In this document: one piece after another, positions 43,096 through 52,701 of the stretch | How positions within the stretch are numbered: position 1 is the stretch's first letter | Layout of the letters: each line of letters starts with the position of its first letter | Assembly: GCF_006438925.1 (NCBI RefSeq) | Contig: NZ_RCZA01000010.1 | Span: forward strand, 186,001-250,000 | Origin: Pseudomonas mandelii | GTDB lineage: Bacteria > Pseudomonadota > Gammaproteobacteria > Pseudomonadales > Pseudomonadaceae | Length of the DNA: 64,000 nucleotides | Reading direction: 5' to 3' | Notes under the pieces: generated by a model | The model's input: the letters and a program-made list of their open reading frames with translations, nothing else | Told to the model about the DNA's origin: nothing | Databases searched by the model: none | Translations under genes and position numbers: made by a program

Positions 43096-45161
43096 AAATA
43101 TTACTGATTGATAACTTTGATTCCTTCACCCAGAACATCGCTCAGTATTTGTATGAGGTGACAGGTATTTGCGCGGATGTAGTCAAGAATACCCTTCCGT
43201 ACAATGAATTGGGCATCGAAAATTATGACGCTGTAGTGCTGTCGCCCGGTCCAGGGCACCCCGGACAGGAGGGAGATTTTGGTGTGTGCGGTGACGTCAT
43301 CCTCCGTTCTCCTGTCCCGTTACTTGGTATTTGTCTAGGACACCAAGGCATCGCTCAGTTTCTTGGGGGGACGGTGGGGTACGCTCCCAACCCTGTGCAT
43401 GGCTACCGCAGTCGGATTACTCATTCAGGTAAAGGGCTCTTTCGAGATCTGCCGGAACAGTTCGAGGTTGTCAGATACCATTCGTTGATGTGTACGAGCC
43501 TACCAGCAGAGCTCCAATGTACCGCCTGGACGTCTGAAGGTGTGGTCATGGCAATCGAACATATCACTAGACCGGTTTGGGGTGTCCAGTTCCACCCCGA
43601 ATCCATCGATTCAGAATATGGTCATGCGCTATTGAGCAACTTTATACGCATGGCACTGGAACATAACGTCAGTGCTAGAGCTCATTTAGAGTCCGACACG
43701 GAATGTACGTCATCAAAAGATGCATACGTCGCAGTAGGGGGGATGCTGAATATGCAGCTTTCCTACCGCGAGTTTTCCGAATGCACGGATCCATCAGCAG
43801 TATTTTCAACGCTCTATGCAGATGATGGTTGTGCTTTTTGGTTGGATTGCGAGAAGTCGGAAAGACCTAATGCCCGCTACTCGATCATGGGTAGTGGAAT
43901 GGCGCAAGGAGCGATAAGGCTTGAGTACGATGTCAACGATGAGTGCCTGAAACTTGAGGGCCCCAAGGGCAAAAAAAGCATCAAAGGAGACTTTTTTACA
44001 CTGATTGCACAAATCTTCGAAGCTGTGCAGGTGGCAACCCCGCAGTACTTGCCGTTTGTTTTCAAGGGCGGTTTTGTTGGCTACCTCGGTTACGAATTGA
44101 AAGCACTGGCGGGTGGACGCAAAATTTACCGTTCGATTTATCCGGATGCTTCATTCATGTTTGCGCCGCATTTCTTTGTCTTTGATCATCATGAAGACAA
44201 GGCCTATGAATGCCTGATGACTGCGACTGGCGATGCTGTGGAATGGCCATCCTTACCTGATTTTCTCCATCGTAATGATGAGCCAGTTGGTCATTGCAGT
44301 TCGTTTATTCCAGGTGCTGTAGATCAGCTGAAGCTCTCGCTTGAGGACGGGCCAGATGAGTACATCAGTAAGATCAATCAATCTCTCAAGTACATCACCG
44401 ATGGGGAGTCTTACGAGATCTGCCTGACCAATAGGGCAAAAATGGCTTACAGCGGTGCGCCTTTGACTGCTTATTGGCGAATGCGCCAGGCTAGCCCCGT
44501 ACCCTACGGTGCCTACCTCTCGTTTGCAGGATTTTCAGTATTAAGCGCTTCGCCCGAAACCTTTCTCAGAATCGATGACAGCGGATTGATCGAGTCCAGA
44601 CCAATAAAGGGAACCAGGCCGCGTAGTAAACAATTCGCAGAGGACCAAGTACTGCGGGATGAGCTACGTAGCTCGGCCAAGGACAGGGCCGAGAACCTGA
44701 TGATTGTAGATTTGGTGCGCCATGATTTGAATCAAGTGTGCCGTCCAGGGAGCGTTCATGTTCCTGAGATTTTCTCAGTGGAAAGCTTTTCCTCGGTCCA
44801 CCAACTTGTCTCAACAGTTCGTGGGCACCTTCGCTCGGATATTTCAACGATCGAAGCTATTCGAGCCTGCTTCCCAGGAGGCTCAATGACGGGAGCTCCG
44901 AAGAAACGCACGATGGAAATTATTGACGTATTGGAGTCCTCTGCCCGTGGTGTCTACTCAGGCGCATTAGGATGGTTATCTTTCAGTGGTGGAGCGGAGC
45001 TGAGTATTGTCATCCGAACAGCAGTGCTCCAGGGTAACGAGGCGAAATTTGGAATTGGTGGCGCGATTGTTGCGCACTCCGATCCACAGCAAGAGCTTGA
45101 AGAAACTTTGGTCAAGGCTAGCGTGCCTTTTTACAGTTTTGTCGCAGGGAGCGAATCATGA
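43092..45161 (+). CDS. papA: Bifunctional 4-amino-4-deoxychorismate synthase (GATase-PabB fusion)
   Basis: A 689-residue fusion. The N-terminal glutamine amidotransferase domain (1-190) carries C81 in LGICLGHQG and the His/Glu pair in QFHPESI. The C-terminal domain (about 240-680) is a chorismate-binding enzyme. The decisive motif reads RPIKGTRPR with K506; ADC synthases have Lys here whereas anthranilate synthases have Ala, so this makes 4-amino-4-deoxychorismate. Further conserved segments include DLVRHDLNQVC and PGGSMTGAPKKR. It is the first committed step of p-aminophenylalanine synthesis. A folate role is unlikely because the neighbours are PapB and PapC and the two domains are fused in the PapA order. 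Confidence 0.93.
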   Translation: MKILLIDNFDSFTQNIAQYLYEVTGICADVVKNTLPYNELGIENYDAVVLSPGPGHPGQEGDFGVCGDVILRSPVPLLGICLGHQGIAQFLGGTVGYAPNPVHGYRSRITHSGKGLFRDLPEQFEVVRYHSLMCTSLPAELQCTAWTSEGVVMAIEHITRPVWGVQFHPESIDSEYGHALLSNFIRMALEHNVSARAHLESDTECTSSKDAYVAVGGMLNMQLSYREFSECTDPSAVFSTLYADDGCAFWLDCEKSERPNARYSIMGSGMAQGAIRLEYDVNDECLKLEGPKGKKSIKGDFFTLIAQIFEAVQVATPQYLPFVFKGGFVGYLGYELKALAGGRKIYRSIYPDASFMFAPHFFVFDHHEDKAYECLMTATGDAVEWPSLPDFLHRNDEPVGHCSSFIPGAVDQLKLSLEDGPDEYISKINQSLKYITDGESYEICLTNRAKMAYSGAPLTAYWRMRQASPVPYGAYLSFAGFSVLSASPETFLRIDDSGLIESRPIKGTRPRSKQFAEDQVLRDELRSSAKDRAENLMIVDLVRHDLNQVCRPGSVHVPEIFSVESFSSVHQLVSTVRGHLRSDISTIEAIRACFPGGSMTGAPKKRTMEIIDVLESSARGVYSGALGWLSFSGGAELSIVIRTAVLQGNEAKFGIGGAIVAHSDPQQELEETLVKASVPFYSFVAGSES

Positions 45162-46030
45162 TGAGCAACACGGTTGTCGTGTTGGGGGGAGCGGGTTTGG
45201 TTGGCTCATTGATCAGCCGCATTCTTATGCAATATGGATACGATGTCCGGGTGGTGGATCGCAGGCCTTCCGAACAGGAAAGTGGCTTCTATGAAGTCGA
45301 TGTCACAAGTCCGTTCAGCAACACCGGGCACATCTTCCAAGGGGCGGTGGCAGTGGTCTTTGCGTTGCCCGAAAACGTGGCTATCCGGGCAATACCTTGG
45401 GTTGTTGGCTCCGTTTCGAACGATGTTGTATTCATACCGACTTGTTCTGTTCAGGAACCTTTTTACAGAGCATTGAAGAATGCTTCGTCCCGGCAGCCTT
45501 TCGTCGGAGTCAATCCGATGTTTTCACCCAAGCTCTCCGTTCAGGGACGCACCGTCGCAATTTGTCTGGAAGATGGTGACTCGCCTTCGACTTTCATCGA
45601 ACAGCACCTGATGGGGGCTGGGATGAAGATAAAGCGAATGACACCGGCGGCCCATGATGAGCTCATGGCGCTATGTCAGGCGCTGCCCCATGCCGCAATT
45701 CTCGGTTTCGGTTTGGCGTTGGCAAGGTCTTCACTTGATCTGGAAAGCGCTCTTGAAGTGATGCCACCACCGATGCGGACAATGATGGCGTTGCTATCCC
45801 GGGTTCTGGTCAATCCGCCTGAAGTCTACTGGGACATACAACTAGAAAATGACCAGGCTAACCACCAGCGCGTCGCGCTGGCGGAAGGGATGGAACGCTT
45901 GATGAATAATGTCTCTAATCAGGATTTTGACGAGTTCAGACGTGACTTACAGGGCGTTTCAAATGCTTTGGGTAGTCGTTTGAACTCGGGCGCCGTTGAT
46001 TGTCAGCACGTTTTTTCATTACTGAACTGA
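45158..46030 (+). CDS. papC: 4-amino-4-deoxyprephenate dehydrogenase
   Basis: A 290-residue TyrA-like dehydrogenase. Rossmann motif VVLGGAGLVGSLISRIL (6-22), an Asp at the end of beta-2 (VVDRRPS) that favours NAD over NADP, and a helical C-terminal dimer domain (ALPHAAILGFGLALARS). With PapA and PapB it yields 4-aminophenylpyruvate, which a general aminotransferase turns into p-aminophenylalanine; no such aminotransferase is encoded in the operon. Its ATG overlaps the stop of papA (ATGA). Confidence 0.88.
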   Translation: MMSNTVVVLGGAGLVGSLISRILMQYGYDVRVVDRRPSEQESGFYEVDVTSPFSNTGHIFQGAVAVVFALPENVAIRAIPWVVGSVSNDVVFIPTCSVQEPFYRALKNASSRQPFVGVNPMFSPKLSVQGRTVAICLEDGDSPSTFIEQHLMGAGMKIKRMTPAAHDELMALCQALPHAAILGFGLALARSSLDLESALEVMPPPMRTMMALLSRVLVNPPEVYWDIQLENDQANHQRVALAEGMERLMNNVSNQDFDEFRRDLQGVSNALGSRLNSGAVDCQHVFSLLN

Positions 46031-46123
46031 CCGAGTCCTCGCCATGGAAGCGCGCTGGGTTCGTTTCACGGGTGCATTGCGAAATCTCCCGTGAATACTT
46101 TGAGGAGATAAGGAGTTTGGCTG

Positions 46124-47653
46124 ATGTCGTTAATAAGTGAAACAGCGCAACACAAAGCAAAATCAAAACGATGGTCAGCCCTAAGCGTGCTAATGCTGCC
46201 AGTACTACTGGTGACCGTAGACAATACGGTGCTTGGATTCGCGTTACCAAAGATTGCCGAGGCCCTGAGTCCGAGCGCTAGTCAGCAGTTATGGATGATC
46301 GATGCCTATTCGCTGGTATTGGCGGGATTACTGGTGTCGATGGGAAGTCTGGGCGATCGAATTGGTCATCGTAAGTTGTTACTGGCCGGGTCTTTGGGTT
46401 TTGTCATTGTGTCGGTGCTGACGGCCTATTCCCATACGGCCATGCAACTGATTGCCGGGCGAGCGTGCATGGGGATTTTCGGTGCGATGTTGATGCCCTC
46501 TACTTTGGCATTGATACGTTCGGTGTTTCTGGATCGAGAGGAGCGCAGAGTAGCTGTCGCGATCTGGGCAACAACGCTGACGGTAGGATCAGCACTCGGT
46601 CCTTTGGTCGGTGGGGTTTTGCTGGAGTTTTTCAGCTGGGAGGCGATTTTCTTATTGGCGATACCCGTATTGGTGCCGTTGTTGGTATTGGGGCCGGTGT
46701 TGTTGCCCGAGTCCGAGAAAGACTGTTCAGGGCCATTGGATCCGCTAAGCATCCTGCAATCGATGGTTGCCCTCAGTGCCATCGTTTATGGCATTAAACA
46801 CAGCGCCAGTCATGGTCTCGACTGGATGGCGCTGACAGCATTTGTAATCGGCGCGGTTGCTGGATGGATGTTTGTGCATCGGCAGTTACGTCTGCCTGTG
46901 CCGCTGATGGACCTGAGCCTGTTCCGAAGTGGCACCTTTAGCGGCTCCGTACTCATCAATCTGATGAGCCTCGCGTTCCTCGTCGGCTTTGTATTCTTCA
47001 CCACTCAGTTCTTACAGATCGTCCTTCAGATGTCACCGTTGAATGCCAGCTTTGCGTTAGTACCTGGTCAGATCATGGCGATCGTAGTGGGAATGGCAGT
47101 CGTGCCTGTAGCGCGGCGAGTACCGGTGCATGTGCTGGTACCGATTCTGATGGCGTTTGCTGGGGCGGCGTTTTTGCTGGTCGCCAGCATCGGCAGCAGT
47201 CTGACCGTTCTGGTGGTGGCTTTTGCCTTGCTGAACATTGGCGTGGGCGCGATCGCGACGGTATCCAACGATGTGATTTTGTCGGCTGCACCACCGGAAA
47301 AGGCGGGTGCGGCGTCGGCCATTAGTGAAACAGCCTATGAAGTGGGCGTGGTTTTGGGGACGACGGTGCTCGGTGGTCTCGTCACTGCCTACTATCGCGG
47401 TGCATTGCAGCTGCCGGGCTTTTTGAGCGAGGTGCAGACGATGCTGGCAAGTGAGACGCTATCGGGTGCTAATCATGTAGCGGTGCAGTTGTCGCAAGGT
47501 CAAGCACAAGCGCTGATGGAGCAGGCGGGAAGTGCCTTCGAGGGTGGAATTAATCTGGTTTCGTGGGTGACGTTCGGCTTGGCACTCATGGCGATTTTAA
47601 TTGCCTGGCGCGCTCTGCGGATACCGAAGACGAAGCTTGCTGAAGGGCAGTGA
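46124..47653 (+). CDS. DHA2 family MFS exporter (QacA/SmvA-like) of the pap cluster
   Basis: A 509-residue, fourteen-segment drug:H+ antiporter. Early motif LPVLLVTVDNTVLGFALPKIA, motif A SLGDRIGHRKLLLAG and motif C SALGPLVGGVLLE resemble the SmvA/QacA branch of efflux pumps. It is the last gene of the plus-strand pap set, starting 93 bp after papC, and its job is probably to expel the final product or to give self-resistance. Nothing like a resistance enzyme accompanies it. Confidence 0.85.
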   Translation: MSLISETAQHKAKSKRWSALSVLMLPVLLVTVDNTVLGFALPKIAEALSPSASQQLWMIDAYSLVLAGLLVSMGSLGDRIGHRKLLLAGSLGFVIVSVLTAYSHTAMQLIAGRACMGIFGAMLMPSTLALIRSVFLDREERRVAVAIWATTLTVGSALGPLVGGVLLEFFSWEAIFLLAIPVLVPLLVLGPVLLPESEKDCSGPLDPLSILQSMVALSAIVYGIKHSASHGLDWMALTAFVIGAVAGWMFVHRQLRLPVPLMDLSLFRSGTFSGSVLINLMSLAFLVGFVFFTTQFLQIVLQMSPLNASFALVPGQIMAIVVGMAVVPVARRVPVHVLVPILMAFAGAAFLLVASIGSSLTVLVVAFALLNIGVGAIATVSNDVILSAAPPEKAGAASAISETAYEVGVVLGTTVLGGLVTAYYRGALQLPGFLSEVQTMLASETLSGANHVAVQLSQGQAQALMEQAGSAFEGGINLVSWVTFGLALMAILIAWRALRIPKTKLAEGQ

Positions 47654-47665
47654 TCGAAAACGAGC

Positions 47666-47692
47666 GTCGGGCCGTTTGCCACACAGCCCGAC
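47666..47692 (+). terminator. Probable terminator after the pap operon
   Basis: A 7 bp stem (GTCGGGC and GCCCGAC) around a 13-base loop begins 13 bp after the exporter stop codon. The run following it, TGTTTC, has few Ts, so termination efficiency is uncertain. Confidence 0.5.
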
Positions 47693-47755
47693 TGTTTCAG
47701 TGCTCGCAGTTACCATGCAGATTCCAGGTTTTCACCCAGTCTGCTCAGCCTCTTT

Positions 47756-49951
47756 TTACGCCCTCGACTGCTTATACACGCGTCGGAATTTATGCAGCAG
47801 CGGTTCGGTGTAACCATTGGGTTGTGCACATGCCTCGAACACCAGTGCGCAGGCCGCTTGAAACGCAACTGACTGCTCGAAGTCCGGCGCCATTGGCGTG
47901 TAGATCGGATCACCGGCGTTCTGCTGATCAACGACCCGCGCCATGCGCTGCAAAATCTCGACGGTTTGATCCTTGGTGATCACCCCGTGTCGCAGCCAGT
48001 TGGTCATGTGCTGGCTGGATATGCGCAAGGTCGCGCGATCTTCCATCAACCCTACGTTATGGATGTCGGGCACCTTCGAGCAGCCAATGCCTTGCTCGAC
48101 CCAACGCACCACATACCCCAGCAAACCTTGCGCGTTGTTTTCGACTTCCTGCCGAATCTCATCGGCCGACCAGGACGGGGCAGTGACGACCGGCACGTTG
48201 AGCAAGCCGTCCAGAAGTGCCGGGCTGGCGGCACCGAAGTCCGTTGTTTCAAGGGACGTCTGCACCGAGCGCACGTTGACCTGATGGTAATGCAGCGCGT
48301 GCAAGGTGGCGGCGGTCGGTGAGGGCACCCACGCGGTATTCGCGCCCGCTTTGGGGTGGGCGACTTTTTGTTTGAGCATATCGGCCATCCGGTCCGGCAT
48401 GGCCCACATGCCTTTACCGATCTGCGCTCGCCCACGCAATCCACAGTCCAGACCGACGAGCACGTTGTTGCGCTCATAGGCCTCGATCCACGGGGTGTTT
48501 TTCATGTCGCCCTTGCGCAGCATCGCGCCCGCTTCCATGGCGGTGTGCATCTCGTCGCCGGTGCGATCCAGGAAACCAGTGTTGATGAACGCGACCCGTG
48601 AGGAGGCTGCTGCGATGCAGGCCTTGAGGTTGACGCTGGTGCGCCGCTCCTCGTCCATGATGCCCATTTTCAACGTATGACGTTCGAGTTGGAGCAGGTC
48701 TTCGATGCGGCTGAACAACTGCTCGGCGAAGGCCACTTCGGCGGGGCCGTGCATTTTCGGTTTGACGATGTAGACGCTACCGGTGCGGGAATTGCCGCGG
48801 CGTTGCAGATCATGCAGGGCAATCAGGCTGGTGATGACGCCGTCGAGAATGCCTTCCGGAATTTCCAGTCCGCCGTTGTCGAGAATCGCCGGACTGGTCA
48901 TCAGGTGTCCGACGTTGCGGATGAACAGCAACGAACGCCCGTGCAGCGACAGTGAGTTGCCATCGGCTGCGGTGTACTCGCGGTCCGGGTTCAGCTTTCG
49001 TGTGATGGTTTTACCGTTTTTCTCCAGGTCCTCTTTCAGGTCGCCCTTCATCAAGCCCAGCCAGTTGCGGTACACCTGCACCTTGTCATCGGCGTCGACG
49101 GCCGCGACCGAGTCCTCACAATCAATGATGGTCGAGAGGGCTGCTTCAATCAGCAGGTCCTTGACCCCAGCGGCGTCGGCCTGACCGATGACACTCTGCC
49201 GGTCGATCTGAATCTCGACGTGCAGATCGTTGTTTTTCAGCAGAATGGCCGTGGGATCAGCGGGCGAACCCTGGTAGCCGATGTACTGCGCGGCGTTCGA
49301 TAAACCGGTTTGGCTGCCGTCATTCAACGTGGCTTGCAGTGTGCCGTTGTCGATCCGGTAACGCGCCACCTCGGCATGGAAACCGCTGCTCAAAGGGAAC
49401 GCCTGATCCAGGAAACCACGGGCAAACGCGATGACTTTCGCCCCGCGCACCGGGTTGTATGTCCGGCCCGGTTCGGCGCCGCCGTCATTGGAAATCACAT
49501 CGGTGCCGTACAGTGCGTCATACAGCGATCCCCAGCGCGCATTCGCGGCATTCAGTGCATAACGTGCGTTGACGGCCGGGACAACCAGTTGCGGCCCGGC
49601 CTGGACACTGATTTCCGTATCGACGTTGGCTGTGCTGACCTTGACGTCTGCGGGTTGCGGTTGCAGGTAACCAATACCGCTCAGGAAGTTGCGATAGGCC
49701 GGCATGTCCGTCACCGGACCCGGGTGGGCGCGGTGCCAGGTGTCCAGTTCGGTTTGCAGGCGATCCCGTTCGGCCAGCAGCGCACGGTTAATCGGCGCCA
49801 GTTCATGCACCAGTGCAGCGAAACCACCCCAGAACGCTTGAGGGGCCAGGCCGGTTCCCGGCAGCACGTCCAGATCAACGAAACGTTGCAAGACAGGCGC
49901 GACCTTGAGGCCTTGGCAGATCACGAATTCGGTCACTTTTTGCATCTCCAT
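47756..49951 (-). CDS. glcB: Malate synthase G
   Basis: A 731-residue monomeric malate synthase. Recognisable segments are GFLDRTGDEMHT, EDSVAAVDADDKV, VYIVKPKMHGP, PSPTAATLHALHY and EQGIGCSKVPDI, with the active-site acid-base residues in FINTGFLDRTGDE and DIHNVGLMEDRAT. It joins glyoxylate and acetyl-CoA to malate. In this context it disposes of glyoxylate made by glycolate oxidase. The start at 49951 is the family-like N-terminus, with an alternative ATG at 49945. It is the last gene of the glcDEFGB set. Confidence 0.95.
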   Translation of the reverse strand: MEMQKVTEFVICQGLKVAPVLQRFVDLDVLPGTGLAPQAFWGGFAALVHELAPINRALLAERDRLQTELDTWHRAHPGPVTDMPAYRNFLSGIGYLQPQPADVKVSTANVDTEISVQAGPQLVVPAVNARYALNAANARWGSLYDALYGTDVISNDGGAEPGRTYNPVRGAKVIAFARGFLDQAFPLSSGFHAEVARYRIDNGTLQATLNDGSQTGLSNAAQYIGYQGSPADPTAILLKNNDLHVEIQIDRQSVIGQADAAGVKDLLIEAALSTIIDCEDSVAAVDADDKVQVYRNWLGLMKGDLKEDLEKNGKTITRKLNPDREYTAADGNSLSLHGRSLLFIRNVGHLMTSPAILDNGGLEIPEGILDGVITSLIALHDLQRRGNSRTGSVYIVKPKMHGPAEVAFAEQLFSRIEDLLQLERHTLKMGIMDEERRTSVNLKACIAAASSRVAFINTGFLDRTGDEMHTAMEAGAMLRKGDMKNTPWIEAYERNNVLVGLDCGLRGRAQIGKGMWAMPDRMADMLKQKVAHPKAGANTAWVPSPTAATLHALHYHQVNVRSVQTSLETTDFGAASPALLDGLLNVPVVTAPSWSADEIRQEVENNAQGLLGYVVRWVEQGIGCSKVPDIHNVGLMEDRATLRISSQHMTNWLRHGVITKDQTVEILQRMARVVDQQNAGDPIYTPMAPDFEQSVAFQAACALVFEACAQPNGYTEPLLHKFRRVYKQSRA

Positions 49952-49991
49952 CACACAGTGTTATCGAGCGCTGAACGGCGCCCGGCTCAAT

Positions 49992-50393
49992 TCAGTTCAG
50001 GCATTGCGCGCCGGCTTTGGCCACTTGTGCGTCCTGCTCGGCTTTGACACCGGACACCCCGACCGCGCCGATCACCTGGCCGTCGACGATGATCGGCACG
50101 CCGCCTTCAAGGGACGTCAGCAAGGGCGCCGACAAAAAGGCATGGCGACCGCCGTTAACCATTTCTTCATAGCCCTTCGACTCACGCCGACCCAGCGCCG
50201 AGGTGCGGGCCTTTTCGGTGGCGATGTAGGCGCCAATCGGAGCGCAACCGTCTAGGCGTTCGAGGGCCAGAGGATGGCCGCCGTCATCGACAATCACGAT
50301 GGTCACGGCCCATTGGTTGTTCTGCGCTTCGGTGCGTGCAGTCGCGAGGATTTGGCTGACTTCGGTCTGGCTCAGTACGGCTTTGCTTTTCAT
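49992..50393 (-). CDS. glcG: GlcG/HbpS family protein
   Basis: A 133-residue GlcG-type protein (DUF336). Motifs IVIVDDGGHPLALERLDG, EKARTSALGRRESKG, GGVPIIVDGQVIGAVGVSGV define the family. Its function in glycolate metabolism is not settled; relatives bind heme or cobalamin-like ligands. It lies between glcF and glcB on the same strand. The start at 50393 is fixed by the family N-terminus. Confidence 0.9.
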   Translation of the reverse strand: MKSKAVLSQTEVSQILATARTEAQNNQWAVTIVIVDDGGHPLALERLDGCAPIGAYIATEKARTSALGRRESKGYEEMVNGGRHAFLSAPLLTSLEGGVPIIVDGQVIGAVGVSGVKAEQDAQVAKAGAQCLN

Positions 50394-50415
50394 GGGGGGA
50401 TTCTCCGGGGTTCGG

Positions 50416-51633
50416 TTAAGGCAACGCGGCTTCGACCAGTTCGATCCAGTGCCTGACAGGGGTTCGGCCCGCACCGTCAAGGTGGGACTGACAGCCGATA
50501 TTGGCAGTGACAATGACTTCGGGATGTCCGCTTTCCAGCGCATTGAGCTTGTTGTCGCGCAGTTGCCGGGACAGTTCGGGTTGGGTCAGCGAGTAGGTGC
50601 CCGCCGAGCCGCAGCACAGGTGACTGTCGGCAACAGGCGTGAGGTTGAAGCCCAGACTCGTCAGAATCGCTTCCACCGCCCCCCCTAGTTTCTGCGCGTG
50701 CTGCAAGGTGCAGGGGCAATGGAAGGCCAGGCGTTGGTCGCTGTGGACGCCGAGTTTTTCCAGCGGCTCATCGCGCAACACCTCGACCAGATCCTTGGCC
50801 AGTGCACTGACCTTTTTCGCCTTCTCGGCATAGGCCGGGTCGGTGCTGAGCAGGTGACCATAGTCCTTGATGAAGGCACCGCAACCGCTGGCGGTTTGCA
50901 CGATGGCTTCGGCACCGTTTTCAATGCTCGGCCACCACGCATCGATATTGCGGCGGGCGCGATCCAGGCCGGCCGCCTGAGCGTCGAGGTGATAATCCAC
51001 GGCGCCGCAGCATCCGGCTTCGCGAGCTGCCGTCACGCTGATCCCCAGTCGATCCAGTACCCGCGCGGCGGCCGCGTTGGTATTGGGTGACAGGCTCGGT
51101 TGCACGCAACCTTCGAGCATCAGCACCTGCCGGGTGTGGCGTGTGACCGGGCGTGGCTTGGCCGGATAGACGCGGCGAGGCAACTTTATCTGCAAGGTGT
51201 TGGGCAACAACGCCCGGAACACCTGACCGCTGCTGACCAGCCCTTTGAACAGCGCCGGATTGGGTACGACGCTGCGCAGTCCTTCACGCAACAAGCGCTG
51301 ACCGAGTGGACGCGGCACCGCCGCATCGACCACCGCCCGGCCGATGTCCAGCAAGTTGTGGTAGTCGACGCCGGAAGGGCAGGTGGTTTCGCAGTTACGG
51401 CAGGACAGGCAGCGATCCAGGTGCTGTTGGGTCTTCTGCGTGACTTCGTTGCCTTCCAGAACCTGCTTGATCAGGTAGATGCGCCCCCGCGGTCCATCCA
51501 GTTCATCGCCCAGCAATTGATAGGTCGGGCAGGTGGCATTGCAGAAACCGCAGTGCACGCAGGTACGCAGGATGCTTTCGGCTTCTTCGGCGCGGGGCAG
51601 TTGGCGGGCGTGTTCGCTCAAGGTGGTCTGCAT
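50416..51633 (-). CDS. glcF: Glycolate oxidase iron-sulfur subunit
   Basis: A 405-residue protein with two [4Fe-4S] motifs, CVHCGFCNATCPTY and CLSCRNCETTCPSG, followed by two CCG-type domains (EAGCCGAVDYH and CCGSAGTYSLTQPE). It accepts electrons from the FAD subunits GlcD and GlcE and passes them towards the membrane quinone pool. It starts after a 3 bp gap from glcE. Confidence 0.95.
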   Translation of the reverse strand: MQTTLSEHARQLPRAEEAESILRTCVHCGFCNATCPTYQLLGDELDGPRGRIYLIKQVLEGNEVTQKTQQHLDRCLSCRNCETTCPSGVDYHNLLDIGRAVVDAAVPRPLGQRLLREGLRSVVPNPALFKGLVSSGQVFRALLPNTLQIKLPRRVYPAKPRPVTRHTRQVLMLEGCVQPSLSPNTNAAAARVLDRLGISVTAAREAGCCGAVDYHLDAQAAGLDRARRNIDAWWPSIENGAEAIVQTASGCGAFIKDYGHLLSTDPAYAEKAKKVSALAKDLVEVLRDEPLEKLGVHSDQRLAFHCPCTLQHAQKLGGAVEAILTSLGFNLTPVADSHLCCGSAGTYSLTQPELSRQLRDNKLNALESGHPEVIVTANIGCQSHLDGAGRTPVRHWIELVEAALP

Positions 51634-51636
51634 GGG

Positions 51637-52701
51637 TCAAAGCTCCGCGTACAGGCGCCCGGGGTTGAAGATGCCCCGGGGATCGAGTTGTTGCTTCAAG
51701 TTCCGGTGGTAGCGCATCAATGCGTCAGGCAACGGTTGAAACGGGCTGTCGATCAGGCCATGGGTGTAGCAGGTCACATGCCCGCCGACTTCTTCCACGA
51801 TCGAGCGAATGAACGCTGCCTCTGCGTCAGATTTGAGCCAGCGCTGCGCACCGCCCCAATCGAGCAGCTGACGGCCAGGCAAGGAAAGCCGAGGCGTGTT
51901 GTGTGGGACGGACAGGCGCCAAAGTGCCTGGTCCTCATCGAAGAAGCTCAATCGATGCTCGTTGAGATCATTCCAATATGAAGCGTCCAGCAACTCGCCG
52001 CCGAGCCGGTCATGAGCCGCCGCCACCGAGCCTTCGCCCCCCTCAAGCCGCAGGTGCAGACGCTCGCCATCGTGGCACGCGGCGCTGATCGGCAACGGTT
52101 GCTGGCCCCATTCGGCGAGGCGCAGCAAGGCGCGATCGCTGTCCATGTCCAGGCTGATGCTTAAAACTTGACGCGGTTTGGGCAGGACCTTGAGCGAGAC
52201 TTCGGTGACCACGCCGAGCGAGCCATAACTGCCGGCCATCAAGCGTGACAGATCGTAGCCGGCGACGTTTTTCATGACTTCGCCACCGAAGCGTAAATGC
52301 TTGCCATGACCGGTGATGACCCGTGTCCCGAGGACGAAGTCCCTGACGGACCCGGACCAGGGGCGCCGTGGTCCCGACAGCCCGCTGGCGATCATGCCGC
52401 CGACCGTCGCGCCGTCGCCGAAGGAGGGCGGTTCGCAGGGCAACATCTGCTGCGCTGCGTCCAGCACTTCAGCCAGTTCTGCCAACGGGGTGCCGCAGCG
52501 GGCGGTGATCACCAGCTCGGTTGGGTCGTAGCTGACGATGCCTCGGTGGCTGCGCGTGTCGAGCACTTCGCCCGCCACGATGCGTCCAAGAAACGCCTTG
52601 CTGTTGGAGCCTTGAATGCGCAACGGCGTGGCGTTTTGCAGCGCCTGGTTGACCTGCTCCAGCAGCGAGGCGCTGTCGTCGATATCGTGTTCGCTGCGCA
52701 T
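51637..52701 (-). CDS. glcE: Glycolate oxidase FAD-binding subunit GlcE
   Basis: A 354-residue FAD_binding_4 protein, shorter than GlcD. PSFGDGATVGGMIASGLSGPRRPWSG holds the PP-loop type contacts and FNPGRLYAEL the C-terminus. It pairs with GlcD to form the flavin core of glycolate dehydrogenase. Its start overlaps the stop of glcD by one base (52701). Confidence 0.94.
   Translation of the reverse strand: MRSEHDIDDSASLLEQVNQALQNATPLRIQGSNSKAFLGRIVAGEVLDTRSHRGIVSYDPTELVITARCGTPLAELAEVLDAAQQMLPCEPPSFGDGATVGGMIASGLSGPRRPWSGSVRDFVLGTRVITGHGKHLRFGGEVMKNVAGYDLSRLMAGSYGSLGVVTEVSLKVLPKPRQVLSISLDMDSDRALLRLAEWGQQPLPISAACHDGERLHLRLEGGEGSVAAAHDRLGGELLDASYWNDLNEHRLSFFDEDQALWRLSVPHNTPRLSLPGRQLLDWGGAQRWLKSDAEAAFIRSIVEEVGGHVTCYTHGLIDSPFQPLPDALMRYHRNLKQQLDPRGIFNPGRLYAEL

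Noticed and set aside
43092..45161. Reading papA as anthranilate synthase (TrpEG) for phenazine or tryptophan
   Set aside because: The motif is PIKGTRPR with Lys, as in aminodeoxychorismate synthases, rather than PIAGT; and PapB/PapC genes follow.
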